14,679 bases of DNA from Candidatus Muproteobacteria bacterium (GTDB lineage Bacteria > Pseudomonadota > Gammaproteobacteria > Acidiferrobacterales > Sulfurifustaceae), in NCBI GenBank assembly GCA_023266455.1, contig JAHFQD010000010.1:1-14679 (forward strand), given 5' to 3'. Below the pieces are notes generated by a model. The model was not told the origin of the DNA and searched no databases. It saw nothing but the letters and a program-made list of their open reading frames with translations. A program made the translations under genes and the position numbers. This document shows positions 5,952 to 14,679 of this stretch, in pieces. Position 1 is the first letter of the stretch. Every line of letters starts with the position of its first letter.

Positions 5952-7440
5952 TTTCTTTTCTTGGCCCACGCGCGGGATCGACCTGGCGATCCTGGTTGCT
6001 GGCGCCTTATTACCGTTAGCGTTTTCTCCGCTTGAATTATTCCCCCTCGCCGTCGTTTCGCCGGCGATTCTGTTTTATTTCTGGCAACGTGTTACGCCGG
6101 CGTCTGCGGCTTGGCGCGGTTTTCTGTTTGGGCTGGGCATGTTCGGCGTCGGCGTGTCGTGGGTGTACGTCAGCATGCATAACTTCGGAAACATGCCGGC
6201 GTCACTAGCGGCGTTCGCGACGTTATTGTTCGTCGCCATCTTGGCAGCGTATCCAGCGTTGCTGGGATTTTTACAGGCGCGTTTTTTTCGTCGCAACGGG
6301 TTCGGACATTTGATTTTGACATTGCCCGCGCTGTGGACGTTGTTCGAGTGGTGGCGCGGTTGGTTCTTTTCCGGGTTCCCTTGGTTGAATCTCGGTTACA
6401 GCCAAATCGACTCGCCGCTCGCCGGTTATGCGCCGCTCGCTGGCGTTTATGGTGTCGGTTTTGTCGTGGCGTTGTCCGCCGGTTTAGTCGCGGCATGTTT
6501 TCAACTACGCCGCCGCATGGCGCTAGCGCTGAGCGCGCTGGTGGTCGTGTGGCTCGTGGGGTTGGGATTGACGCATGTCGATTGGGTTGCGCCGGATGGC
6601 GAACCGCTGCGCGCAACCTTGTTACAGGGCAACGTCCCGCTGCGCGACAAATGGGATCCGAGCAAACGCGACGTGTTGCTCGATCGTTATCGACAAATGA
6701 GTTTTTCCGCGCCGGTGTCGGCGCTGATTGTCTGGCCAGAAGCCGCAATGCCGGGATTGTGGCCGCGTATCGATCCAGCTTATCTCGAAAGCTTGCAGGA
6801 ATTCTCGCGTCGCCGCGGCGTGGATTTTTTAATCGGTGTTATCGAACGCGACGGGCGCGATTACTACAACAGCGTGGTGTCATTCGATGGAACGCGCGGT
6901 CTTTATCGCAAGCAGCATCTAGTGCCGTTCGGCGAGTACATTCCATTCAAACCGTTTTTCTTTTGGTTGATGAACAACTTCGATATTCCGATGTCGGATT
7001 TGCGTCCCGCGCCGCAACCGCAGTCGCCGCTAACGGTCGCCGGTCATAAAGCCGGTATATCGGTGTGTTACGAAGACGCTTTTGGAGAAGAGGTAATTCG
7101 GGCGCTACCGGCGGCGGCGTTTTTGGTCAATCTGAGCGAAGACGCTTGGTTCGGCGATTCGTTGGCGCCGCTGCAGCGTCTACAAATGGCACGTATGCGG
7201 GCGCTTGAGGCGGGCCGGCCGATGCTGCGGGCGGCCAATACCGGGCCGTCGGCGGCGATCGATCACCATGGGAAAATCCTCGTCCGTTCGGAACAATTTC
7301 AAGCGCGGCTGCTTCCTGTCCAAATACAGCCTATGCAGGGGGTAACGCCCTATGCCTTGTCGGGGAATTCCATAGCCGTCTTGACGGCTATTTTCGCGTT
7401 AATTTTAGCGATTTTCCTGGAACGCGTTAAAAAGCGCTGA
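5920..7440 (+). CDS. lnt: Apolipoprotein N-acyltransferase
   Basis: Lnt transfers a fatty acyl chain from a phospholipid to the N-terminal cysteine of diacylated lipoproteins in the inner membrane, the last step of lipoprotein maturation. The 506-aa protein has a polytopic N-terminal half (hydrophobic segments across about residues 18-220), a periplasmic carbon-nitrogen hydrolase (nitrilase) domain (about 222-475) and a C-terminal membrane helix (about 482-502). The catalytic triad is present: E274 in IVWPEAAMPG, K331 in LYRKQHLVPFGEYIP and C383 in GISVCYEDAFGEE. The start is TTG 5920, 32 bp inside corC; a stop codon upstream excludes longer forms, and no ATG or GTG start occurs before the first membrane helix. 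The basic PKRRREPK start fits a cytoplasmic N-terminus. Confidence 0.96.
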   Translation: MPKRRREPKSNFFSWPTRGIDLAILVAGALLPLAFSPLELFPLAVVSPAILFYFWQRVTPASAAWRGFLFGLGMFGVGVSWVYVSMHNFGNMPASLAAFATLLFVAILAAYPALLGFLQARFFRRNGFGHLILTLPALWTLFEWWRGWFFSGFPWLNLGYSQIDSPLAGYAPLAGVYGVGFVVALSAGLVAACFQLRRRMALALSALVVVWLVGLGLTHVDWVAPDGEPLRATLLQGNVPLRDKWDPSKRDVLLDRYRQMSFSAPVSALIVWPEAAMPGLWPRIDPAYLESLQEFSRRRGVDFLIGVIERDGRDYYNSVVSFDGTRGLYRKQHLVPFGEYIPFKPFFFWLMNNFDIPMSDLRPAPQPQSPLTVAGHKAGISVCYEDAFGEEVIRALPAAAFLVNLSEDAWFGDSLAPLQRLQMARMRALEAGRPMLRAANTGPSAAIDHHGKILVRSEQFQARLLPVQIQPMQGVTPYALSGNSIAVLTAIFALILAIFLERVKKR

Positions 7441-7763
7441 GTTTTTTTGCTCCGCGACCTTGAAATTCCCCATTTCAGTAACTTATTCGTTTACTTGAAG
7501 ATTTCACCCGCCGGCGTATCTTTTCAGAAGGGATTCTGCATACCAAGTTCGGCTCGGCACGGGGCTTGCAACTTACCACTCACCAACGGAGACAAAATCA
7601 AGGATGGCGCGGCCATGAATCGCGCGAACCGGCGATCGAGAGATCGTTTCGTGATGAGAGGTGCAGCGATGAATCTGACGGTTAGCCGAAAAATACTCGG
7701 CAGCCCATTCGTTGTTTCCGCCAAGGAATTGGCGACGTAGTACGAATGGATGAGGACGGAACG
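7441..7763. other. Leader region between lnt and the c-di-GMP gene
   Basis: This stretch of about 320 bp has no firmly supported gene. It contains three short inverted repeats: TGAAAT-N5-ATTTCA (7461-7477), TGAA-N3-TTCA (7496-7506) and CAGAA-N4-TTCTG (7525-7538). A sigma-54-type promoter follows at 7555-7570. After it comes a 41-codon frame (7615-7740, MNRANRRSRDRF...), which also has an internal ATG at 7669 preceded by GAGAGG. That frame could be a short leader peptide, but its composition gives no strong support, so I do not call it a gene. Confidence 0.45.
7555..7570 (+). promoter_or_regulatory. Sigma-54 (RpoN) promoter, GG-N10-GC
   Basis: CGGCACG (7555-7561), four bases, then TTGCA (7566-7570) matches the RpoN consensus TGGCACG-N4-TTGCW at all but one position. 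The invariant GG (7556-7557) and GC (7568-7569) have the required 10-bp spacing. Transcription would start near 7581, giving a leader of about 180 nt before ATG 7764. Sigma-54 promoters need an enhancer-binding ATPase; the inverted repeats at 7461-7538 lie about 40-120 bp upstream of the start, where such sites are usually found. It probably drives the GGDEF-EAL gene. Confidence 0.65.
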
Positions 7764-10694
7764 ATGGATGAGCCACTGCGTATTTTGTTAATGGACGAAA
7801 GTTCAGGGGCGGATGCGGCCCTGGCGCAGGGGCTGCGCGACGAATTTCCGAATATAAAGATCGACCAAGTTCACACCGAAAAAGAATTCAAACAAGCGCT
7901 GCATCAGACCTACGATCTCGCGTTAACGCCTTATCAATTATCTTGGAACGACGGATTTAAAATCTGCGCCGCACTCAAGGCGCAGTACGCCAACATGCCG
8001 GTCATTCTCTTGGTGGCGCAGGGGCAAGAAGACATCATCGTCGATTCGGTTAAAGCCGGGTTAGACGCTTACATTATCCAGACGGGAAATTACCTCTATC
8101 GCTTGTCGGCAACGATCGGTTTGGTCTTCGAACGTCGCGTGCAGTCGCAAGCGGCGCGCGAGATCGAAGCCGAATTGCATAGCCTGTTCGATCGCGTGCC
8201 GGTCGGTCTCTACCGCATTACGCCAGAGGGAAACATTCTCGAAGCCAATCAGGCCTTCGTGCGGATCGCCGGATGTCCCGATCGCGAAACCTTGATGCTG
8301 CATAACATCGTTGACTTCTTCGTCTCCAAAGAAAATTTCGCGAAGTGGTGCGCGTTGGTCGACGAGCATGACGATGCGCATGAGTATCACGGTCCGGCGT
8401 TACGACTCGATGGCAGCTTGATGTGGGTGCGCAACAGCGCACGCGCTGTGCGCGGCAGCGAAGGTCGCGTGATCTATTACGAAGGCGCGCTCGACGACAT
8501 CACTACGTACGAACGCGCGCAAGAGATTGGTGGCATCGGTACTTGGGTGTCGAGTCTCGAGGACAAGAGTTTGAAGTGGTCGCGACAGACGTACCGCATC
8601 TTCGGCATTCCTAATGGGACGGCGGTCAATGTCGATACGTTCTTCGCTGCGGTTCACCCGGACGACCGCGAACCGGTTCGTCTAGCGGTGGAGAAAGCCA
8701 TCGCCGAACGCAGCACGTATTCGATCGATCACCGTGTCGTGCTGCCGGACGGCAGTCAGCGTTGGGTATATGAGCGCGCCGATGTGGTGTTCGACGCTTC
8801 CGGTCGCGCCGCCCGGCTTATCGGTGTGGTGCAAGACATCACCGAGCGCAAACGCAGTGAAGAAGAAGCGCAGTTGCTGCAAACCATCGCGTTGACCATG
8901 GGCGAAGAGATGAGCGATCTCAACTCCGCGCTCGAAGTCGTATTACGCAAGGTCTGCGAAACCACCGGCTGGTTGGTGGGCGAAGCTTGGTTACCGAGTG
9001 GAGACAATACTTGCATCGAATTCAGCGGCGCCGGTTATACGCGTGAGCCGGCGCTGGACGCGTTCGTGGAAAGCAATCGCCAATTACGTTTCACGGCCGA
9101 TCAGCCTATCGTCGGGACCGTATGGTCTACGAAGAAGCCGTTATGGGTCGAAGATATCTCGGACGAGAAACGTTCGCCGCGCTGGCAACAGGCGCGAGAT
9201 GCGGGTTTGAAATCCGTCATGGGCATTCCGGTTCTCGCCGGCCAGACCGTCGTCGCCGTGTTGGCGTTTCTGATGCGTGAATCGCGCCCGGAAGACCAGC
9301 GCCTGATGGACATGGTCTCGGGCGTCGCGGCGCAACTCGGCTTGGTGATTCAACGCAAGACCGCTGAGACGCGGCTGCATTTCTTATCGCACTTCGACGG
9401 ACTAACCGGATTGCCGAATCGCACGCTGCTCGCAGATCGTCTGCAGCAAGCGGTGATCGAAGCCGCGCGTCACGAGCGATTAGTCGGCTTGGTATTCCTC
9501 GATCTCGACCGCTTCAAAAATATCAATGACAGCTTGGGTCATGAGATCGGTGATCAATTGTTGAAGAGCGTCGGCGAACGCCTCACCGGCGCTGTGCGCA
9601 AGGGCGACACCATCGCGCGGTTATCGGGCGACGAATTCGCGCTGGTGCTCGCCGACATGGCGCATGCCGACGACGCCGCGCGCGTCGCGCACAAGATTTT
9701 GGAAACCTTCGAACCGCCGTTCCATGTGGGTGGGCACGAAATCTATATCACCGCGAGCCTCGGTATTACGCTGTTCCCATTAGACGATAAAGAAGGTCTC
9801 GGGTTATTGCGCAACGCCGACGTGGCGATGTTCCGCGCGAAAGAAGCGGGCCGCAACGCATATCAATTTTATTCGTCCGACATGACCGCGCGCGCCGCCG
9901 AAAATTTATCGATGGAAAACGATTTGCGCCACGCGATCCAGCGCAACGAATTGATTCTGCATTACCAACCGCTAGTGGATTCGAAGACCGCGCGCATCAT
10001 GGGCTTCGAAGCGTTGGTGCGTTGGCGCCACAGCAAGCGCGGCATGATTTCGCCGATGCAATTCATCCCGCTCGCGGAAGAAAACGGCTTGATCGTCCCG
10101 ATCGGCGAATGGGTCCTGCGTAAAGCCTGCGCCCAGTGCAAGCAATGGCGGCTCAACGGTCATCCCGATCTGCGGATCGCGGTCAATTTATCCGCGCGTC
10201 AGTTTCAGCAGGGCGGTTTGGATGAACTCGTGGTCAAGGTTTTGAACGAAGTCGATCTCGATCCGTCCGCACTGGAGCTGGAGCTGACCGAGAGCATCAT
10301 TATGCAATCGTCTTCGGAAACGCTGCAGATTATGAAGCGACTGGCCGATCTCGGCGTAACGTTCTCTATCGACGATTTCGGAACCGGTTATTCAAACTTG
10401 GCTTATCTGAAACGGTTCCCGGTCGACATCCTCAAGGTGGATCGGACTTTCGTCAAAGATATTCCGGACGACCCGGACGATTCTGCCATCGCCGACGCCA
10501 TCATCACGATGGCGCATTCGCTCGGTATGCAGGTTATCGCCGAGGGCGTGGAAACCGAACAGCAGTCGATCTTCATGCGTTCGCACGGTTGCGACGCGAT
10601 GCAGGGTTTTTATTTCAGCAAGCCTTTGCCATCCGAAGAAATCGACGCGTTTTTACAGAAGGGCGTCCGGTTCGTCGCCAGGAAGCAGGCGTAG
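7764..10694 (+). CDS. Pseudo-receiver-PAS-PAS-GAF-GGDEF-EAL c-di-GMP signalling protein
   Basis: A 976-aa cytoplasmic protein with no membrane helix. Domains: REC (about 1-125), PAS (138-250), PAS with PAC ending QDITERKR (253-370), GAF (373-535), GGDEF (539-706) and EAL (719-970). The GGDEF signature is SGDEF (from S621), preceded five residues earlier by the inhibitory-site RxxD (RKGD), so cyclase activity is possible. EAL motifs look intact: FEALVRW (E749), NLSARQF, LELTESI, IDDFGTGYSNL, LKVDRTFV and AEGVETEQ, predicting c-di-GMP phosphodiesterase activity. In REC the phospho-acceptor Asp is replaced by Pro (P56 in DLALTPYQL) and the conserved Lys by Gln (AYIIQTG), so it should not be phosphorylated. 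Start: ATG 7764 follows GAGG at 8 nt; ATG 7746 (six residues longer) has no SD. A sigma-54 promoter lies upstream. Confidence 0.93.
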   Translation: MDEPLRILLMDESSGADAALAQGLRDEFPNIKIDQVHTEKEFKQALHQTYDLALTPYQLSWNDGFKICAALKAQYANMPVILLVAQGQEDIIVDSVKAGLDAYIIQTGNYLYRLSATIGLVFERRVQSQAAREIEAELHSLFDRVPVGLYRITPEGNILEANQAFVRIAGCPDRETLMLHNIVDFFVSKENFAKWCALVDEHDDAHEYHGPALRLDGSLMWVRNSARAVRGSEGRVIYYEGALDDITTYERAQEIGGIGTWVSSLEDKSLKWSRQTYRIFGIPNGTAVNVDTFFAAVHPDDREPVRLAVEKAIAERSTYSIDHRVVLPDGSQRWVYERADVVFDASGRAARLIGVVQDITERKRSEEEAQLLQTIALTMGEEMSDLNSALEVVLRKVCETTGWLVGEAWLPSGDNTCIEFSGAGYTREPALDAFVESNRQLRFTADQPIVGTVWSTKKPLWVEDISDEKRSPRWQQARDAGLKSVMGIPVLAGQTVVAVLAFLMRESRPEDQRLMDMVSGVAAQLGLVIQRKTAETRLHFLSHFDGLTGLPNRTLLADRLQQAVIEAARHERLVGLVFLDLDRFKNINDSLGHEIGDQLLKSVGERLTGAVRKGDTIARLSGDEFALVLADMAHADDAARVAHKILETFEPPFHVGGHEIYITASLGITLFPLDDKEGLGLLRNADVAMFRAKEAGRNAYQFYSSDMTARAAENLSMENDLRHAIQRNELILHYQPLVDSKTARIMGFEALVRWRHSKRGMISPMQFIPLAEENGLIVPIGEWVLRKACAQCKQWRLNGHPDLRIAVNLSARQFQQGGLDELVVKVLNEVDLDPSALELELTESIIMQSSSETLQIMKRLADLGVTFSIDDFGTGYSNLAYLKRFPVDILKVDRTFVKDIPDDPDDSAIADAIITMAHSLGMQVIAEGVETEQQSIFMRSHGCDAMQGFYFSKPLPSEEIDAFLQKGVRFVARKQA

Positions 10695-10750
10695 TTCGTT
10701 CCCGACTTACGTCGAAAATCTAACGTATTTCTCTTCGTCTCTCGTGGCAT

Positions 10751-10769
10751 GCGGGTTAAACTTCCCCGC
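10751..10769 (+). promoter_or_regulatory. Inverted repeat around a -10-like element before the DUF2157 gene
   Basis: GCGGG (10751-10755) and CCCGC (10765-10769) flank TTAAACTTC, which contains TAAACT (10757-10762, four of six -10 bases). The -35 region is poor. If this is the promoter, transcription starts within a few bases of ATG 10772, so the mRNA would be nearly leaderless; no SD is visible either. Low-confidence call from position and pattern. Confidence 0.3.
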
Positions 10770-10771
10770 AC

Positions 10772-12124
10772 ATGAGCATGCGCGACAAGGGATTTTTCAA
10801 ACGTCTTCAGGCCGAATTGCCGACGTGGGTTGAAAACGGCTGGGTCACGCCGGAACACCGGCAAGCCATTCTCGATCACGTCGAGCGCACGCAACGCTCC
10901 TCGCGCTACATCACGATCTTGCTTTCGGCGATGGGTGCGCTGCTGCTTGGCGCCGGTGTGATCACGTTCTTCTCCGCCAATTGGGGGTTAATCCCGAAAG
11001 CCGCCAAGCTCGCCATGTTGTTCGGTGCGCTCGGCGCGTCGTATGCCGCCGCCGGTGTTTGTCTGGCGCGCAATCTAAAAGCCGTCGGCGAGGCGTTGTT
11101 GTTGCTCGGCGTGATTTTATTCGGCGCCAATATTTTTCTGATCGCGCAGATTTACCACATCGACGCGCATTACCCGAACGGACTGCTGGTGTGGGCGCTT
11201 GCCGCGCTCGTCGTCGCGGCCTTGGCCCGATCGCAATTCGCATTGCTCGCCGGTGTCGGGTTAACGATTTTGTGGAGTGCCACCGAGACGTTTTACTTCG
11301 GACGTAATCCGCATTGGCCGTTTTTTCTACCGTGGCTCGTGGCGCTGGCGTTGACGTATCGCTACGGTTGGCTTTTAGGATTGCGCGCGGTGTGTTGGAC
11401 CTTGTTCGCTTGGTGTTTCTTCGTCTTATGCGAGTACGAATTTTTAGATCGTCGCTGGCTTGATAGCGAACGCGCAGCCTTGATACAGCTGTACGTTTTT
11501 ATCGGCATCTCGATTTATATCGTCGCGCGCGGCATGTCGTGGTACCGCGACTGGGCGCGGTTCGCGCCGCCGCTGGTGACGGTTGGTGCCGTCATGGCGG
11601 TGGTGTCGTTATTTCTGCTGAGCTATCCGAACGCGCATCGACTCACCAACACCGCGCTCGACGCATTGCCCGCCGGTTGGATCGTCGCCACCGTTGTTGT
11701 GTTGATCCTCGTCGCCGCATTGATGGTATGGCGTTACATCGACACGCCGCTCGCCACCTTGCCGTGGTATCGCCAGGGTGCTTTCGGTTGGCTCGGTGTC
11801 AGCGGCGCGTTGATGATTGGAAATTTATTGTTCTTAGGCCAGTACCCCGGTTGGGTTGCGTTCGCTTACAACCTGCTGTCGCTTGCCGGCGTGGTATGGC
11901 TGGTCATGACCGGTGTGGAGCGCCGCGAGCGACGCTTGGTGAATCTCGGCTTCGCTTTTTTCGCGGCTATCCTACTGGCGCGTTATTTCGACACATTCTG
12001 GACGCTGCTTAACCGTTCGTATTTCTTCATGGGCGGCGGCGCGTTATTGCTGGTGATGGGCTTCTTCATCGAGCGTTCGCGGCGTCGCCTGACGACGCGG
12101 ATCACTGCAGGAGGCGGGCAATGA
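10772..12124 (+). CDS. DUF2157 domain-containing polytopic membrane protein
   Basis: A 450-aa integral membrane protein with roughly ten to twelve hydrophobic segments. Its N-terminal cytoplasmic part (about residues 1-48, with WVENGWVTPEHRQAILDH) and first two helices match the DUF2157 pattern. FLIAQIYHIDAHYPNGLLVWAL at about residues 123-144 is a conserved block of this family. The C-terminus is basic (RSRRRLTTR), fitting a cytoplasmic end. No enzymatic motif is visible and the function is unknown. The stop codon overlaps the GDYXXLXY gene start (ATGA), a pairing often seen for this family. The start is ATG 10772, with ATG 10778 an equally possible choice; neither has an SD. Confidence 0.88.
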   Translation: MSMRDKGFFKRLQAELPTWVENGWVTPEHRQAILDHVERTQRSSRYITILLSAMGALLLGAGVITFFSANWGLIPKAAKLAMLFGALGASYAAAGVCLARNLKAVGEALLLLGVILFGANIFLIAQIYHIDAHYPNGLLVWALAALVVAALARSQFALLAGVGLTILWSATETFYFGRNPHWPFFLPWLVALALTYRYGWLLGLRAVCWTLFAWCFFVLCEYEFLDRRWLDSERAALIQLYVFIGISIYIVARGMSWYRDWARFAPPLVTVGAVMAVVSLFLLSYPNAHRLTNTALDALPAGWIVATVVVLILVAALMVWRYIDTPLATLPWYRQGAFGWLGVSGALMIGNLLFLGQYPGWVAFAYNLLSLAGVVWLVMTGVERRERRLVNLGFAFFAAILLARYFDTFWTLLNRSYFFMGGGALLLVMGFFIERSRRRLTTRITAGGGQ

Positions 12125-12696
12125 GCCTTTGCTGGCGACTTGTCGTTGTGTTCGCAATTCAAGCCGCGGCACTTCTTTATATGATTGCCGACCGTCATTG
12201 GACGCTGGTTAACGGCACGCCGGTGATTTTAGAGACCGAACCAGTCGATCCGCGTTCGCTTTTCAGTGGCGATTACGTGGCGCTGCGCTACAAAATTAAC
12301 CGCTTGGCGCTAATGGAATTGGCAGGCGAGCGGGAATTTCGCCCGCATGAGGATGTCTATGTGGTCTTGCGTCGTGGCGAACCCTATTGGACGCCGGTCT
12401 CGGCGCATACGACAATGCCGGCCGTTCCAGCGGATGGCGCCGTGATTCGTGGCGAGGTGGTGGAATCGCAAGCGCGTTTTTGGAACAGCACGCCGCGTTC
12501 GCAAGATGGGTTATATCTTGGCGTGCGTTACGGCATCGAAGCCTATTTCGTTCCCGAAGGCGAAGGCCGGCGCATCGAACGTCCGGCGCCGAACGAAAAA
12601 GTGTCGATTCGCATCGCCGTTGATCCGCGCGGACATGCCGCGATTCAGGCGCTGCTGGTCAATGGCGCCGAACGCTATGTAGAAGGGTTGTTTTAG
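12121..12696 (+). CDS. GDYXXLXY domain-containing protein, 191 aa
   Basis: The family motif GDYVALRY is at residues 50-57, after one N-terminal membrane helix (about 6-23). The rest is probably a periplasmic or outer-face beta-rich domain, with VYVVLRRGEPYW, IRGEV, and LYLGVRYGIEAYFVPEGEG near residue 140. The motif name is descriptive; no biochemical role is established that I know of. It is translationally coupled to the DUF2157 gene through a 4-base ATGA overlap, and AGGAGG lies just upstream (12109-12114). The pair probably makes one membrane complex. The start is well supported by this ribosome binding site. Confidence 0.9.
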   Translation: MSLCWRLVVVFAIQAAALLYMIADRHWTLVNGTPVILETEPVDPRSLFSGDYVALRYKINRLALMELAGEREFRPHEDVYVVLRRGEPYWTPVSAHTTMPAVPADGAVIRGEVVESQARFWNSTPRSQDGLYLGVRYGIEAYFVPEGEGRRIERPAPNEKVSIRIAVDPRGHAAIQALLVNGAERYVEGLF

Positions 12697-12736
12697 CCGC
12701 GGCGCTACCGTCGTCGGCACATGATTTTATTTACTT

Positions 12737-12743
12737 GGAGGAG
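12737..12743 (+). promoter_or_regulatory. SD GGAGGAG that fixes the OmpH-like gene start
   Basis: GGAGGAG lies 6 nt before GTG 12750. The same frame is open to TTG 12735, but that start would place the SD inside the gene and add charged residues (MEEKS) in front of the signal peptide. GTG 12750 is therefore the likely start. Confidence 0.75.
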
Positions 12744-12749
12744 AAATCC

Positions 12750-13277
12750 GTGAAACGAGTCGTGATGAGTCTGTTGTTAATGGGAAGCTTAATCGGCGTC
12801 GCTGGCGCCGCACCGGCGCAAGACAAAGTGCGCATCGGCGTTGTCGACGTGCGTAAAGTCATGCTCGAAAGCGAGCCGGGAAAACGCTTCCGCACCGAGC
12901 TCGAAAAGATGATGCAAGACGAGCGCAGCAAACTGACGAAGGAAGACGAGAGCTTGAAGAAGTTGCAGGAGCAGTACGAGAAAGACAAGCTCACGATGAC
13001 CGATAAGCAGAAGCAAGAGAAGCAAAAGCAGATCGAAGAAAAAGCCGGCTCACTACGCAAGGCCGCGCAGGAAGCGCAACAACGCGTCGCCAAGCGCGAC
13101 ACCGAACTTTCCGGCGGTGCAACCAAGATCGTGCAAGAAGCGATTTCGGACGTGGCGCGCCAAGAGAAATTGGCAATGGTCATCGACAAGAATCAAAACG
13201 GTATCTATTGGGTCGACGATCCGGTCGACATCACCGATCGCGTGATCAAAGCCTACGAAGTCAAAGCCAAGAAGTAA
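12750..13277 (+). CDS. OmpH/Skp-family periplasmic chaperone
   Basis: A 175-aa exported protein. The signal peptide is MKRVVMSLLLMGSLIGVAGA, with probable cleavage around AGA-AP or APA-QD. The mature protein begins with the OmpH/Skp strand VRIGVVDVRKVMLESEPGKR. A long charged coiled coil follows (about residues 45-110, rich in K, E and Q), then the second half of the core, KIVQEAISDVARQEKLAMVID and DITDRVIKAYE. Skp trimers hold unfolded outer-membrane proteins in the periplasm. The usual genomic place of skp is next to bamA and lpxD; here it stands alone before a muramidase gene, so this may be a paralogue, and I do not give it the skp name. Family firm, client unknown. Confidence 0.92.
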   Translation: MKRVVMSLLLMGSLIGVAGAAPAQDKVRIGVVDVRKVMLESEPGKRFRTELEKMMQDERSKLTKEDESLKKLQEQYEKDKLTMTDKQKQEKQKQIEEKAGSLRKAAQEAQQRVAKRDTELSGGATKIVQEAISDVARQEKLAMVIDKNQNGIYWVDDPVDITDRVIKAYEVKAKK

Positions 13278-13308
13278 CGGCGGACGTCGGTAGACAAGGA
13301 ACGTCATC

Positions 13309-14679
<1,371 letters not shown>

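Noticed and set aside
6333..7049. 238-codon + strand frame inside lnt
   Set aside because: It is out of frame with the intact lnt gene, very rich in arginine and alanine, and has no domain; a typical GC-bias shadow.
7418..7449. Possible lnt terminator (AGCGCT followed by T7)
   Set aside because: Only very short pairing is possible before the T-run; the stem is too weak to call.
7615..7740. 41-codon frame in the sigma-54 leader
   Set aside because: The start has poor SD spacing, the peptide is arginine-rich without recognisable features, and there is no independent support. It may be a leader peptide but is not called.

Overview
The window looks like chromosomal DNA of a Gram-negative proteobacterium, most likely a gammaproteobacterium (a betaproteobacterium is possible). 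The evidence is the outer-membrane factor TolC, the gene order miaB-phoH(ybeZ)-ybeY-corC(ybeX)-lnt, and leuS further on. GC content is moderate to high by eye. All genes lie on the + strand. I see no tRNA, rRNA, CRISPR array, insertion sequence or integrase. Species-level placement is not possible from the sequence alone.

Layout. (1) 1-268: the 3' end of tolC, with a perfect hairpin over its stop codon. (2) 269-2125: an accessory block. It holds a perfect 12-bp palindrome resembling an FNR/ANR site, a 52-codon membrane protein with a strong Shine-Dalgarno (SD) sequence, a textbook intrinsic terminator, a short protein resembling a domain usually fused to Ser/Thr kinases, and a membrane-anchored c-type-haem sensor that stops after its HAMP domain. 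(3) 2198-7440: the conserved housekeeping block miaB (tRNA thiomethylation), phoH-like ATPase, ybeY (rRNA maturation), corC (CBS-domain protein) and lnt (lipoprotein N-acylation); phoH/ybeY and corC/lnt overlap. (4) 7441-7763: a gene-poor leader with a near-consensus sigma-54 promoter and three short inverted repeats upstream. (5) 7764-10694: a c-di-GMP signalling protein, REC-PAS-PAS-GAF-GGDEF-EAL, whose receiver domain has lost its phospho-acceptor. (6) 10772-12696: a translationally coupled pair, DUF2157 polytopic membrane protein plus GDYXXLXY protein. (7) 12750-13878: an exported OmpH/Skp-like chaperone and a phage-type GH108 muramidase. (8) 13964 to the window end: the 5' third of leuS.

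In several gammaproteobacteria such as Pseudomonas, leuS lies very close downstream of lnt. Here about 6.5 kb of signalling and envelope genes sits between them, so 7441-13900 reads as a lineage-specific insertion into a conserved neighbourhood. The most interesting parts are the redox/haem-flavoured block at 489-2125 and the sigma-54-preceded c-di-GMP protein with a non-phosphorylatable receiver. I did not find an obviously new defence or mobile system.
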